64,000 nt of DNA from Agrobacterium albertimagni AOL15 (GCF_000300855.1 NZ_ALJF01000003.1:62001-126000); one strand, 5' to 3'; positions 1 through 10,181 are shown, numbered from the stretch's first letter. Numbers and translations: made by a program. The notes: generated from the sequence alone by a model not told the origin.

Positions 1-408
1 CGCCTTCTGCACCTGGGCGACGTTGCGGTAAGTGAGGTTCACCATGTTGACGAGGCCGGACATTTCCGCCGCGGTCGCCATCTCGTCGGCCTTGGCATAG
101 TTCTCGGCCAGGGGCTTTTCGCACATGACATGTTTGCCGGCAGCGAGAAGCTTGAGCGTCGTCGGATAATGCACCTTGTCCGGTGTGACATTGGTGACAG
201 CATCGAACTCGCCCCAGGCGATCGCCTCGTCCAGCGAGGTGAAAGTGTGGGGAATATTGTGCCGGGCGGCAAAGGCCCGCACCGTCGCCATGTCGAGATC
301 AACAGCCGCGACGAGCTGCACATCGGTGATGGTCGAGAAGTTCATGGCATGGGTATTGGCCATGCCACCAGTGCCGAGGATCAGCAGGCGTATGGGGGCA
401 GTGCTCAT
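1..408 (-). CDS. Gfo/Idh/MocA-family oxidoreductase, ThuB-like (partial, 3' end outside window)
   Basis: This is the N-terminal part of an NAD(P)-dependent sugar dehydrogenase of the Gfo/Idh/MocA family; the gene continues past base 1. The start at 408 gives [20 protein letters not shown] with a Rossmann GxGxxA-like turn. About 80-100 residues in come [12 protein letters not shown] and then the family signature [15 protein letters not shown], whose Lys sits in the catalytic EKP motif. The start codon overlaps the stop of the ThuA-like gene by four bases (ATGA), so the two are co-translated. In rhizobia, ThuB next to ThuA oxidises trehalose and related disaccharides to 3-keto sugars. The assignment to ThuB rests on that neighbour; other Gfo/Idh/MocA enzymes cannot be excluded from the visible 136 residues. 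Confidence 0.85.
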   Translation of the reverse strand, partial: MSTAPIRLLILGTGGMANTHAMNFSTITDVQLVAAVDLDMATVRAFAARHNIPHTFTSLDEAIAWGEFDAVTNVTPDKVHYPTTLKLLAAGKHVMCEKPLAENYAKADEMATAAEMSGLVNMVNLTYRNVAQVQKA

Positions 409-1190
409 TTGTAGCCTTCCTCACCGGCCTGATGCAGGCGCGGTCCACGTTCCGTGATCGGCTCCAGCGCCTGCTCGACCGGGACATTCGGCGCATCATG
501 CACGGCCGAATAGCGCGGCATCGGATTGTAGGCCCACTTCACCCCGTTGCGAAGCACCTGCTGAACGGTCGCGTCGTGATAGGTCGGGTAAGTCTCGTGG
601 CCCGGCCTGAAATAGAAGATATTGCCCGCACCGCGGCGCCAGGTGAGGCCCGAGCGGAAGATCTCGCCACCGGCGAACCAGGAGATGAACACCGTCTCCA
701 GCGGCTCCGGCACGGAGAAGAACTCGCCGTACATTTCCTCGTTTTCGAGCACGAAGTTTTCCGGAATGCCGGCTGCGATCGGATGGCCGGGATTGACCGT
801 CCAGATCCGCTCCCGCTCACCCGCCTCGCGCCATTTGAGCGCACAGGGGGTGCCCATCAGCCGCTTGAACGGCTTGGCAAAGTGACCGGAATGCAGGACG
901 AGCAGCCCCATGCCTTCCCAGACTCGGCTTGCGACCCGCTCGACGATCTCGTCGGAGACATCGCCATGCGCCTTGTGGCCCCACCAGACGAGCACATCGG
1001 TGTCGGCAAGGCGGGCTTCGGAAAGGCCATGCTCCGGCTCCTGCAGGGTGGCCGTCGTCGCCTCGATTTCGCTCTCAGTGTTCAGAGCAGCGGCAATCGT
1101 CGCATGCATGCCGTCGGGATAAATCCCGCGGACGACGGCGTTTTCGCGCTCGTGAATGTTTTCACCCCAGACAACCGTTCTGATCGTCAT
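405..1190 (-). CDS. thuA: ThuA-like trehalose-utilisation protein
   Basis: A 261-residue protein of the ThuA family (glutamine-amidotransferase-like fold). It reads as full length, with [10 protein letters not shown] at the N-terminus, [14 protein letters not shown] near residue 70, [19 protein letters not shown] near residue 95 and [17 protein letters not shown] near residue 190. All of these are conserved stretches of rhizobial ThuA as I know it. A ribosome site AAGGAG lies eight bases before the ATG. It is the first gene of an operon with the downstream ThuB-like dehydrogenase. In Sinorhizobium, ThuA and ThuB work together in the 3-keto route of trehalose use. Here the pair is not next to a thuEFGK transporter inside the window, so the natural sugar could be another disaccharide or sugar acid. 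Confidence 0.82.
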   Translation of the reverse strand: MTIRTVVWGENIHERENAVVRGIYPDGMHATIAAALNTESEIEATTATLQEPEHGLSEARLADTDVLVWWGHKAHGDVSDEIVERVASRVWEGMGLLVLHSGHFAKPFKRLMGTPCALKWREAGERERIWTVNPGHPIAAGIPENFVLENEEMYGEFFSVPEPLETVFISWFAGGEIFRSGLTWRRGAGNIFYFRPGHETYPTYHDATVQQVLRNGVKWAYNPMPRYSAVHDAPNVPVEQALEPITERGPRLHQAGEEGYK

Positions 1191-1306
1191 CTGAATTCTC
1201 CTTGGTTAGCGCCAGTCAACCGGCCATCAGAAAAGCCTCGACGAGACCCATCGTTCCGTCAGAACTAGGAATGAATCAAAACGAAACTAGGGCACGAAAC
1301 GGAAAA

Positions 1307-1323
1307 TTTGAAAGCGGTTTGAA
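1307..1323. promoter_or_regulatory. LacI-family operator, thuA-proximal copy
   Basis: TTTGAAAGCGGTTTGAA resembles the usual LacI-family operator (inverted repeat with a central CG). It agrees in 14 of 17 positions with the second copy at 1431-1447. It lies about 117 bases upstream of the thuA-like start. Likely bound by the adjacent LacI-type protein. Confidence 0.55.
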
Positions 1324-1430
1324 GAGCCACACTTGCAGTTGGCAGCTTGGGTGTCAAACAGCCTTTCTATGAGGATTGAGGTTCTCCACGGACACATATC
1401 GCAATCTGCAAGCCACTGGACATGCTAGCT

Positions 1431-1447
1431 TTTGGAAGCGCTTTGAC
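1431..1447. promoter_or_regulatory. LacI-family operator, lacI-proximal copy
   Basis: TTTGGAAGCGCTTTGAC contains a perfect AAGCGCTT core (1436-1443) and overlaps a TTGACA hexamer at 1443-1448. A protein bound here would block that -35 element, as expected for autorepression of the LacI-type gene 90 bases downstream. Confidence 0.58.
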
Positions 1448-1536
1448 ATTGCGATACAAGAATTGCCACAATGCGCCAACGCATGACATAAGCCGTGGGC
1501 GAGCAGCGATAGCCTCGCGAAGGTGCAGGCGAACGT

Positions 1537-2565
1537 ATGAAGCTCAAAGACTTTGCCAGAGAGATCGGATTGTCACCGACCACAGTCAGCCGCGCGCTGA
1601 GTGGCTATCCGGAGGTAAGCGCCTCCACCCGCACACGGGTGATGGAAGAAGCCGCACGTCTCGGTTATCGGCCTAACATCAATGCGGTCCGGCTTGCGAC
1701 GGGTCGGGCCGGCGCGATCGGCGTGGTCATGACAAGGGCGGGCGACTACCAGTTCTCCGAATTCATCAGCGGCATGGCCGACCGCCTGAGCAGCGAGGAC
1801 ACCGACATCCTGATCACGCCGATGATCGGGCACGATCCCGGCGACGAATTGCAGCTCTACCGCAGACTGGCCGAGAGCCGTCGTCTCGATGCTGTCGTCA
1901 TCCACTCGCCCATGCCGAATGACCCGCGCATCGCTCTGCTTGAGAGATTGAAGCTGCCCTTCATCGTCCATGGTCGCTCCGTGACCGATGTGCCGCATGC
2001 CTGGCTCGACATCGACAATGAGGGTGCGATCCGACAAAGCACGGAGCACCTCATCAACCTCGGTCATAGGCGCATCACCTTGCTGAACGGTCGTGAAGGG
2101 CTAACCTTCACGCTGGATCGTCTAAAGGGTTACAGACAAGCCCTCGACGACCGCGGAATTCCGTTCGATCCTAAGCTGGTCATTCATGGCGACTTCACCG
2201 ACGAGATCGGTTTCCGATTTGCCTGCTCCGCGCTCAAACAACGCCCGCAGCCGACCGCCTTCGTTGCAGGTTCAATGATGACAGCGCTCGGCATTTACCG
2301 GGCGGCGCGATCAATGAACCTTGTGATCGGCCGGGATGTTTCGATCGTCGCCCATGACGATGTCTTCCCCTATCTTACAGCCGAGAACATGGTGCCGCCG
2401 CTATCGACCACGCGCTCCTCGATCCGGGCCGCCGGCAAGCGCATCGCCGATCTCCTTCTGCAGATACTCGCGGGTCAACAAGCCCGCGACATTCAAGAAC
2501 TTTGGCCAGTCGAACTCATTCTGCGCGAAACCAGCCGCCCCGCACCGGAGAAAGCTTCCGCATGA
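1537..2565 (+). CDS. LacI-family transcriptional regulator
   Basis: A 342-residue LacI/GalR-type regulator. The N-terminal helix-turn-helix MKLKDFAREIGLSPTTVSRAL is followed by the hinge region ending near residue 55 (GYRPNINAVRLATGRAGAIGVV). The rest is a periplasmic-binding-like sugar domain with the late DVSIVAHDDVFPYLTAENMVPPLSTTRSSI segment typical of the family. The ribosome site is weak, with AAGGTG about 14 bases before the ATG. It is transcribed away from the thuA-like operon and overlaps the downstream PfkB kinase by four bases (ATGA). The two operators in the divergent region are its probable targets. Its effector is unknown; a product of the ThuA/ThuB or kinase step is the obvious guess. 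Confidence 0.92.
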   Translation: MKLKDFAREIGLSPTTVSRALSGYPEVSASTRTRVMEEAARLGYRPNINAVRLATGRAGAIGVVMTRAGDYQFSEFISGMADRLSSEDTDILITPMIGHDPGDELQLYRRLAESRRLDAVVIHSPMPNDPRIALLERLKLPFIVHGRSVTDVPHAWLDIDNEGAIRQSTEHLINLGHRRITLLNGREGLTFTLDRLKGYRQALDDRGIPFDPKLVIHGDFTDEIGFRFACSALKQRPQPTAFVAGSMMTALGIYRAARSMNLVIGRDVSIVAHDDVFPYLTAENMVPPLSTTRSSIRAAGKRIADLLLQILAGQQARDIQELWPVELILRETSRPAPEKASA

Positions 2566-3416
2566 GCAAGACAGGCAGGAAGTGGGTCGTCGTTATCGGC
2601 CACATCAACCATGACCGCATCTGGCACCTGACCGAGCCGCTGCGCGCCGGTGGCCGGATTGCCTGGTCGTCGCGGGAAACACGGCTCGGCGGCGGCGGAT
2701 ATTTCACCGCGCGGCGGCTGCTCGACCTCGGACACGACGTGGCACTCCTCTCGAACCTGATGTCCGACATCCATGGCGAGAACGCCTTTGCCGAACTGCA
2801 GGACGCAGGGTTCGATACGTCGCTGATTGCGCGGCGTGACGGCGAGACGGATTTCGCCGACATCCTGCTCGACCCAACCGGCGAGCGGACCATCCTTTCC
2901 AGCGAGCGACGCCTCTCCCGCACGTTCCTGCTCGATCACGAGATTGCGGCCGACGCCCTCTACGTCAACGCACCCAAACTGCCGGACACCATCCTCGCAT
3001 CCCTGAACCGCGCGCCGCTGGTCATCTCGCAGTTTCCGCTGCGCGAGGGAGACGTCCGTGCCGCCGATATCATGGTCGGTTCGAAAGCCGATTTGCCCGA
3101 TATTCCCATCGCCGATGTCTGGGGCATGGCAAGAAGGCTCGCGACCGGTCGGCTCACCCATCTGGTGATGACGGACGGTCCCGCCGCCATCTCGGTTTAT
3201 GACGGAAACACGGAAACGCGAGTGACCCTCGGCCGGTGCGTTACCGTGCGAGACACGATCGGTGCCGGCGACACCTTCAGCGGCAGTCTGCTGCACACCG
3301 TGCTGGGCGGGAAGAACGTGGTTGAGGCAAGCCAGCTTGCCGGCGACGCGACCACGGCATGGCTTGAGCACCGAGAATCGCAAACGCGAAGTGCAACAGA
3401 AAAATCAATATCATAA
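2562..3416 (+). CDS. PfkB-family carbohydrate kinase
   Basis: A 284-residue PfkB/ribokinase-type sugar kinase. The ATG at 2562 overlaps the stop of the LacI-type gene and gives MSKTGRKWVVVIGHINHDRI; upstream in-frame codons lie inside the regulator and are not needed. The N-terminal GGGGYFTARRLLDLGHDVAL matches the family's substrate-side glycine motif, and DTIGAGDTFSGSLL near residue 234 carries the catalytic Asp and anion hole. It is slightly short for the family. Translational coupling to the LacI-type regulator suggests it phosphorylates the sugar that this regulator senses. The exact substrate cannot be read from the sequence. Confidence 0.88.
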   Translation: MSKTGRKWVVVIGHINHDRIWHLTEPLRAGGRIAWSSRETRLGGGGYFTARRLLDLGHDVALLSNLMSDIHGENAFAELQDAGFDTSLIARRDGETDFADILLDPTGERTILSSERRLSRTFLLDHEIAADALYVNAPKLPDTILASLNRAPLVISQFPLREGDVRAADIMVGSKADLPDIPIADVWGMARRLATGRLTHLVMTDGPAAISVYDGNTETRVTLGRCVTVRDTIGAGDTFSGSLLHTVLGGKNVVEASQLAGDATTAWLEHRESQTRSATEKSIS

Positions 3417-3488
3417 CATTTTTATTTGATCGAAGTCCGGGAACTTCCTGACCCACCTCCGAGTTGCTGGGGCCAAACGGAGGAAGGC

Positions 3489-3794
3489 ATGACAGAAGCC
3501 GATTTCACCTGGAACGTACCCGTCGAACTGGAACTGCCCTGTGGGCTGACGCGGCGCTTTCTGAATGCGTATGATGCGCTTGATTTTCTCGACGCGGAGT
3601 GGCCGACAAGACGCGGCCCGGCCTATGAACGCGCCCTGCGGCTTTGCCGCAATGCCCTGCGTGGCGCACGTGCCGCGGAGCTGGCGCGCAGCGCCTTCAT
3701 CGCGGCGGCAGACGAAGCCGGCATGCGCCAATGTTCAAACCCGCGCAAGCAGATGGTGAGCTTCCTGCCGAGAGCGCGATCCGCCGTCGCCTGA
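3489..3794 (+). CDS. DUF982-family small protein
   Basis: A 101-residue protein of the DUF982 family, a group of unknown function largely found in rhizobia and their relatives. The typical pattern is present: a beta-rich start (FTWNVPVELELPCGLTRRF), then AYDALDFLDAEWPTRRGPAYERAL, a Cys in ALRLCRNAL and the closing AARSAF-like helix (ARSAFIAAADEAGM). The ATG at 3489 is chosen because AGGAAGGC lies just before it. A longer frame from 3426 lacks such a site. It stands alone between the PfkB kinase and treY, which is convergent. Confidence 0.78.
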   Translation: MTEADFTWNVPVELELPCGLTRRFLNAYDALDFLDAEWPTRRGPAYERALRLCRNALRGARAAELARSAFIAAADEAGMRQCSNPRKQMVSFLPRARSAVA

Positions 3795-3875
3795 TAGTCC
3801 GGAAAAACGTATCGTCGCCGCCGACGGAACGGATCGCCAGATCGGCCGTCTGGATCCGCGTTGAAGGGGAGCCGC

Positions 3876-6533
3876 TCAGCCGGCTCCCGAAATCAGCAGA
3901 GCGATCGTCTGCCCGTCCATCAGCTCCCGCATCAGAAGGCCATTCCCGGCGGAAAGCTGGCGGTCAGACAAGATCTCCGTCCAGCCATGCCCCGCAAGTG
4001 CCTCCGGCATTTCCACGAGGGTATCCCCCCAGAACTGCTCCGACGTCAGCCCCTCGCCCGCCTGAAGCATGGCGATCGGTAGACGGCAGGCGACCGTGAT
4101 CGATGCGGCACCGTCTATTTCCCGCGCAAACGCCACGACGTGCGACTGGCGAGGCCCCGTGATCGTCAACGGGAGATACCGCCCGTGCAGGAAAAGCTGA
4201 GGATGCCGGTTGCGAAGCGACAGGCCGCGGCCGATGACCGCTTGCTTCAGCCAGCCCTCCGCCAGCGCACGCGGGTCACTGAACGAGATCGGCGCCTTCG
4301 GATCGAAGGCAGACAGGGTCTCGAAGGGCGGCGGACGCCTGTTGTCCGGATCGACGAAACTGAAATCGAGCGCTTCGCTTCCCTGATAGATGTCAGGAAC
4401 GCCAGGTGCTGTAAGTTTGATGACAGTCTGGGTCAGGCCGTTCGTCAAACCCGCCCATATCAGCGGCTGGATCTCGCGCACGAACTCGGTGACGAAGTGA
4501 GGCCTGTCGAGAAGCAGAGTGCGGACATAATCCTTCACGGCGGCCTCATAGGTCTCATCCACCTCGTTCCAATCCGTCCGCAGCTTTGCCTCGCGTAGAG
4601 ACTTTTCCACGAAGGCTAGGACGCGCTCGGCGAAATCGGCGATCCCTTCCCGGTCGTCGGTCGTGAGATCGACCGGCCAGTGGCCGATCAGGGCCTGAAA
4701 GATCATCCACTCCACCTCGGCTTCGGGCGCGGGCTTGCCGTCGACGTCGATGACGGCATACCGATTCGCCTTGCGCCAGCCCTCGATCAGGGCCGCAAAG
4801 CGGGGCGCATCCTCGGCAAGGGCGAAGAGACGTGCGCGGGCATCTTCGCCGCGCTTCGTGTCATGGGTTGAGGAGGCGGAAAGCCCGGATGGCTGCGTCT
4901 TTGCACGCCGCTGCATCTCGGAATGGAAATGATCGAGGCCACCCTCTTCCGGCTCCAGTTCTCCGCCAACCTCGTTCAAGGCCAGAAACTCGACATGGCG
5001 GAAGAACAACGTGTCCTCAAGCGACTTCGCCATCAGCGGCCCGGTCAGCTGCTGGAAGCGGCGACGGAAGAGATCGGTTCCGACGCCCCCACCCGCAAGG
5101 CGCCCTTCGCCTTTCAGAAGATCGGCGATGGACCAGGCCGCATCAGCCGCCATCTCGTCCAGTCGAGGTTTCGCGCCTTCAAGCACCTGATCGACGAGTT
5201 CGCGATCTTCGGCGCTCATTTCTCCCTGGGCCGCATAGGTCCGGTAACGTGGGAAGGCGAGGAGAAGCTCTTCCAGGGCGCGGTTCATCGTCTCCTCGTC
5301 GAGCCGGAGCAAATCGGCGCCCTGCCCGACCAGGGCCTTTACCTCGCCGGCGAAGTTGACCCGGATCATGCGAAGCTTCGCCTCACGCATCTTGTCCGCA
5401 ACGGGCGTCTGTTGCCCGGCGATCCCGGCATAGGCCTGACGCATGGCGAGGAAGCCCGCGGGATCGAGCAGAACCGGCACCTGGGCCGCGATGAATTCGT
5501 AGCCAGTCGAACCTTGCACGGGCCAGCCTTTCGGCAGATCCTCTCCCGGCGCCAGGATCTTCTCGACATAGATTGGAATGTCCTGCCCGACAGCGTCGCG
5601 CAGCTGCTGCAAGTAACGGCCAGGATCTGCGAGACCATCGACATGATCGATGCGCAAGCCGTCGACCTGACCGGATTCTATTAACTCAAGCACCGTCCGA
5701 TGGGCAGCCTCGAAAACGTCCGGTGCCTCGACGCGCAAACCGACCAGACCGGCGATTTCGAAGAAGCGCCGATAGTTGAGGCCCTTGGCCGCTTCCGTCC
5801 AATGCATCAGGCGAAAGGGCTGGAGGTCGTGGAGAAAGAGCAGAAACTCATGTTCCTGCGCCTTCGCCCGGAGCTCCTCGAGCAGCCCGTCGCAACCATG
5901 CTCGCGGCAAAGCGAAACGACGGCTTGATGGAACTCGGCCTCCTCCCCGGCTGTCGCCTGGCGCCCGAGATCCGAGAGCGGTGCGGCCATGGGATTCTCG
6001 CAGCTGGCGAGAGCCGCCGGATAGGTCGATGGGTTCAGCGGATAGAGACTATCGAAATAGGCGAGCGCGAGTACCCCTTGGTCAGCATCGAGCGTGAGCG
6101 AGATCTCTCCATCCACCACAGCCTGCTCGAACGGCTTGCCGAGAAACGGAAGCGTGAGCCGCTGGCTCCAGTCGATGTCGAAATAGTGCCCGTAGCGGCT
6201 CGCCTCGCCCCACTCGATGACGCTGCGCCACCATGGGTTCTCAAGACTGGCTGCCATGTGGTTCGGCACGATGTCGAGGATCAGGCCGAGACCTTCGGCC
6301 TTCAAAGCGGCAGCCAGCCGTTCGAGCCCCTCCCGGCCGCCAAGCACGGGATCGATGACATTGGCATCGGTGACGTCATAGCCGTGTGTCGAGCCGTCGG
6401 TCGCGGCAAACACGGGCGACGCGTAGAGATGGGTGATGCCGAGGCGCTTGAGATAGGGCACGAGCCCGATGGCGCCATCGAAGTCCATGCCGCCGCGAAA
6501 CTGCAAACGGTAGGTCGAAACGGGAAAGGGCAT
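3876..6533 (-). CDS. treY: Maltooligosyl trehalose synthase
   Basis: An 885-residue GH13 enzyme that converts the reducing end of maltooligosaccharides to a trehalosyl unit, the first step of the TreY-TreZ trehalose route. It opens with FPVSTYRLQFRGGMDFDGA, has ILDIVPNHMA near residue 90 and the nucleophile region GLRIDHVDGLADP near residue 296. TreY hallmarks follow: STHDTKRGEDARAR, then ELTAPGVPDIYQGSE-like KLTAPGVPDIYQGSE and VDPDNRRP near the C-terminus. The ATG at 6533 has AAGGA nine bases ahead; a TTG thirteen codons upstream has no better site. TreZ, TreX or glycogen genes, the usual partners, are not in the window, and the gene behind it is usg. Confidence 0.93.
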   Translation of the reverse strand: MPFPVSTYRLQFRGGMDFDGAIGLVPYLKRLGITHLYASPVFAATDGSTHGYDVTDANVIDPVLGGREGLERLAAALKAEGLGLILDIVPNHMAASLENPWWRSVIEWGEASRYGHYFDIDWSQRLTLPFLGKPFEQAVVDGEISLTLDADQGVLALAYFDSLYPLNPSTYPAALASCENPMAAPLSDLGRQATAGEEAEFHQAVVSLCREHGCDGLLEELRAKAQEHEFLLFLHDLQPFRLMHWTEAAKGLNYRRFFEIAGLVGLRVEAPDVFEAAHRTVLELIESGQVDGLRIDHVDGLADPGRYLQQLRDAVGQDIPIYVEKILAPGEDLPKGWPVQGSTGYEFIAAQVPVLLDPAGFLAMRQAYAGIAGQQTPVADKMREAKLRMIRVNFAGEVKALVGQGADLLRLDEETMNRALEELLLAFPRYRTYAAQGEMSAEDRELVDQVLEGAKPRLDEMAADAAWSIADLLKGEGRLAGGGVGTDLFRRRFQQLTGPLMAKSLEDTLFFRHVEFLALNEVGGELEPEEGGLDHFHSEMQRRAKTQPSGLSASSTHDTKRGEDARARLFALAEDAPRFAALIEGWRKANRYAVIDVDGKPAPEAEVEWMIFQALIGHWPVDLTTDDREGIADFAERVLAFVEKSLREAKLRTDWNEVDETYEAAVKDYVRTLLLDRPHFVTEFVREIQPLIWAGLTNGLTQTVIKLTAPGVPDIYQGSEALDFSFVDPDNRRPPPFETLSAFDPKAPISFSDPRALAEGWLKQAVIGRGLSLRNRHPQLFLHGRYLPLTITGPRQSHVVAFAREIDGAASITVACRLPIAMLQAGEGLTSEQFWGDTLVEMPEALAGHGWTEILSDRQLSAGNGLLMRELMDGQTIALLISGAG

Positions 6534-6621
6534 GCTGGCATCCTTGGGGGGTGGGGTGTCCGACCCGGACAAACGCCCACCAGCCTGCCTTGTTCCCGTC
6601 GTCCCGTTGGATCCAGTATCC

Positions 6622-6894
6622 TCAGTGGAGGTTGAATTCGCCGTCCACCTTGCGCCACTCGTTCGGGCCGATCAGCCGCTTGTGGCTGAAACGCACGGAA
6701 TGCAGGTCACCATCCAGATTGGTCCGCCAGAAATCGAGAAACTTCGTCATCTGCGGGAAGTCGGGAGCCAGATCGTAGTCCTGCCAGAGGAACGTCTGCA
6801 GCACCGAGCGGAAGTCTGGCATGCGGTACAGGATGTGTGCCGTGGTCAGGCCGTAGCCCTCCATCTGGAGGGTGAAGTCATTGGAAGATTTCAT
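6622..6894 (-). CDS. usg: Usg family protein
   Basis: A 90-residue Usg-type protein, a small alphaproteobacterial family named from its place near tryptophan genes and without a known activity. The conserved core is LTTAHILYRMPDFRSVLQTFLWQDYDLAPDFP followed by LDFWRTNLDGDLHSVRFSH. The ATG at 6894 has GAGGGAA eight bases upstream. A much longer in-frame extension toward 7182 runs through the groES control region and is not credible. It lies 88 bases upstream of treY on the same strand and may share its transcript. No trp genes are near. Confidence 0.8.
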   Translation of the reverse strand: MKSSNDFTLQMEGYGLTTAHILYRMPDFRSVLQTFLWQDYDLAPDFPQMTKFLDFWRTNLDGDLHSVRFSHKRLIGPNEWRKVDGEFNLH

Positions 6895-6988
6895 GCGGTT
6901 TCCCTCGTGGTCATCGACGATAAAAAGTTTGACAAAAATTCGCGATCTGGCAAGAGGCGACTTGAATTTGTGATTGAAATTCAGCCTG

Positions 6989-7015
6989 TTAGCAGCAGGG
7001 ATCCGAGAGTGCTGA
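6989..7015. promoter_or_regulatory. CIRCE-like HrcA operator upstream of groESL
   Basis: The right arm GAGTGCTGA (7007-7015) matches the CIRCE half-site in 8 of 9 positions. The left arm TTAGCAGCA (6989-6997) matches only its first six. The spacer is exactly nine bases, as in CIRCE. The element is about 150 bases ahead of groES. Spacing and place argue that it is genuine, though the left arm has decayed. HrcA would repress from here at normal temperature. Confidence 0.68.
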
Positions 7016-7161
7016 TTTTTTTGAGCGATCCTCTTGAAAGATAAAATCGGAAAAACCAAATCATCGCGCGCCGGATGCCAGGAAAGGGTCCGGCAACCCG
7101 TCCGGACCTCATCCGGTCCGGCCTTTGGGGACGTTCCATTTTGTTTGTCCAGGAGGAAAAC

Positions 7162-7476
7162 ATGAAGTTCCGTCCGCTGCACGACCGTATCGTCGTCCGC
7201 CGCGTTTCGTCCGAGGAAAAGACCAAGGGCGGCATCATCATCCCAGACACTGCCAAGGAAAAGCCGCAGGAAGGCGAAGTCATCGCCGTCGGCCCCGGCG
7301 CCCGCAACGATCAGGGCCAGATCCTCGCCCTCGACGTCAAGGTCGGTGATCGCGTTCTCTTCGGCAAGTGGTCCGGCACCGAAATCAAGATCGACGGCGA
7401 AGAGCTGCTGATCATGAAGGAAGCCGACATCATGGGCGTGATCGAAGCCCAGGCCGCCGAAAAGAAAGCCGCCTGA
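7162..7476 (+). CDS. groES: GroES co-chaperonin
   Basis: The 104-residue co-chaperonin that caps the GroEL cage. It shows the full family pattern: [21 protein letters not shown], the mobile loop [19 protein letters not shown], then [35 protein letters not shown]. An AGGAGG lies six bases before the ATG. It is the first gene of the groESL operon, 37 bases ahead of groEL. Heat control is likely through the CIRCE-like element at 6989-7015, and a CTTGAA at 7033-7038 could belong to an RpoH promoter, though I could not fix a -10. Confidence 0.98.
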   Translation: MKFRPLHDRIVVRRVSSEEKTKGGIIIPDTAKEKPQEGEVIAVGPGARNDQGQILALDVKVGDRVLFGKWSGTEIKIDGEELLIMKEADIMGVIEAQAAEKKAA

Positions 7477-7510
7477 GAACCATCAGTCATCATTTGCCTT
7501 TGAGGAGTGA

Positions 7511-9139
<1,629 letters not shown>

Positions 9140-9162
9140 GATCCGCTCTCGCAATAAATCAA

Positions 9163-9196
9163 GGGGCCGCCTGTCGCAGGCGGCCCCTCCTTGTTT
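9163..9196 (+). terminator. Rho-independent terminator after groEL
   Basis: A perfect 11-base stem (GGGGCCGCCTG with CAGGCGGCCCC) and a three-base loop TCG, followed by TCCTTGTTT. It sits 23 bases after the groEL stop and also faces the end of the convergent EAL gene, so it may serve both strands. Confidence 0.88.
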
Positions 9197-9214
9197 GAAA
9201 CGGACTGGCCTCGA

Positions 9215-9961
9215 TCAGGCCGCAAGCGCCAGGGAAACCGGGCTCAGCCCCTCGAAGGTCGGACGGGCGATGTAGTAGCCCTGGATCAGATCGACGCCGA
9301 GTTCCGTCAACACCTGAAGCTCGCCAGCCGTCTCCACACCCTCGCAGACGGCGGTCACGCCGAGATCGCGCAGCATGTCGAGCGTCCGCCGGACCACGAC
9401 CTGCTTGACCGCATCGGTATCGATGCCCCGGATCAGATCCATGTCGAGTTTCACAAGGTCAGGCTGGAAGCGGGTCAGAAGATTGAGCCCGGAATAGCCC
9501 GCGCCAAAATCGTCGATCGCCGTCTTGAAGCCGATCTCGCGGTAGCTTCGGAGAATGTTGAGCAGATGCGCCGTGTCGAGCTTCTCGACTTCGGTGAATT
9601 CGAAGATGATGCGATCGAGCGGAAAATCGGTGCGCCTAGCAGTCTCCAGCGTCTGTCGGATGCAGGCGCGCGGCTCATAGACGGCATTGGGCATGAAGTT
9701 GATCGACAGATGCGGCATGTTGCTGCGCGGAAAGAGGTGAGCCGCCAGCTCGATGGCCCGCACGCGACACTGCTGATCGAACGCATAGCGGTTGTCAGGA
9801 TCGACCAGGGACAGGACGGAACCTGCCCCGCTCCCGTCAGCGCCTCTCACAAGCGCCTCATGTGCGAAAATCTCTCCGCGACGCGTATCCATGATCGGCT
9901 GGAAGGCCATCGTGAACGTGGAGCTGAACGCAGCCCCATTCTTGCAACCTTGGCAGGTCAT
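9215..9961 (-). CDS. Stand-alone EAL-domain c-di-GMP phosphodiesterase
   Basis: A 248-residue cytoplasmic EAL protein with no GGDEF, membrane or obvious sensor domain. The signature is intact: HEALVRG at residues 34-40, SINFMPNA, FEFTEVEKLD, TAIDDFGAGYSGLNLL, LVKLDMDLI, CEGVETAGE and QGYYIARP. All the metal and substrate motifs of active enzymes therefore seem present, so c-di-GMP hydrolysis is the likely role. The N-terminus starts with MTCQGCKNG, a CxxC that could bind a metal or form a disulphide. The ATG at 9961 has AAGGAGA six bases before it; an upstream in-frame ATG lacks this. It converges on groEL and is otherwise isolated. Confidence 0.9.
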   Translation of the reverse strand: MTCQGCKNGAAFSSTFTMAFQPIMDTRRGEIFAHEALVRGADGSGAGSVLSLVDPDNRYAFDQQCRVRAIELAAHLFPRSNMPHLSINFMPNAVYEPRACIRQTLETARRTDFPLDRIIFEFTEVEKLDTAHLLNILRSYREIGFKTAIDDFGAGYSGLNLLTRFQPDLVKLDMDLIRGIDTDAVKQVVVRRTLDMLRDLGVTAVCEGVETAGELQVLTELGVDLIQGYYIARPTFEGLSPVSLALAA

Positions 9962-10116
9962 GTTGTCTCCTTGAAGCCGAGCATGCATTAAAGCGCGGGG
10001 CTCTTAAGGAAGATTGAAAGCGGCTACACAGGTCACTCTTAAAATATCAACCGGCATCGTCGTCATTTCATGACCTTTTTTGGGTACCTCATTTAATCAA
10101 TTTAAATAATAGGATA

Positions 10117-10143
10117 TTCTCGAATACGAGGCTGATTCGAGAA
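10117..10143. repeat. Perfect 9-9-9 inverted repeat upstream of the 72-residue ORF
   Basis: TTCTCGAAT (10117-10125), nine bases, then ATTCGAGAA (10135-10143). It lies in an AT-rich control stretch 38 bases before the small gene at 10182. The spacing fits an operator for a dimeric regulator or an RNA hairpin in the leader. Confidence 0.6.
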
Positions 10144-10181
10144 AGCCTCGCGGGCTAAATGACTTAGCTGGGGATGCGGAC

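Larger units (their letters stand above)
1191..1536. promoter_or_regulatory. Divergent control region between thuA-like and lacI-like genes
   Basis: This 346-base gene-free stretch separates the leftward thuA-like operon from the rightward LacI-type regulator. It holds two similar LacI-type operators (listed separately) and a TTGACA at 1443-1448 that could be the -35 of the regulator gene. I could not find an equally good -10 at the proper distance, so the promoter is tentative. No open frame here looks coding. Confidence 0.5.

Noticed and set aside
432..1268. 278-codon open frame opposite the thuA-like gene
   Set aside because: Antisense shadow of a well-supported gene; no family motifs and an Arg/Ala/Pro-rich composition typical of GC-rich complementary frames.
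5700..6635. 311-codon open frame opposite treY
   Set aside because: Shadow of the TreY N-terminal half. No recognisable domain and no ribosome site.
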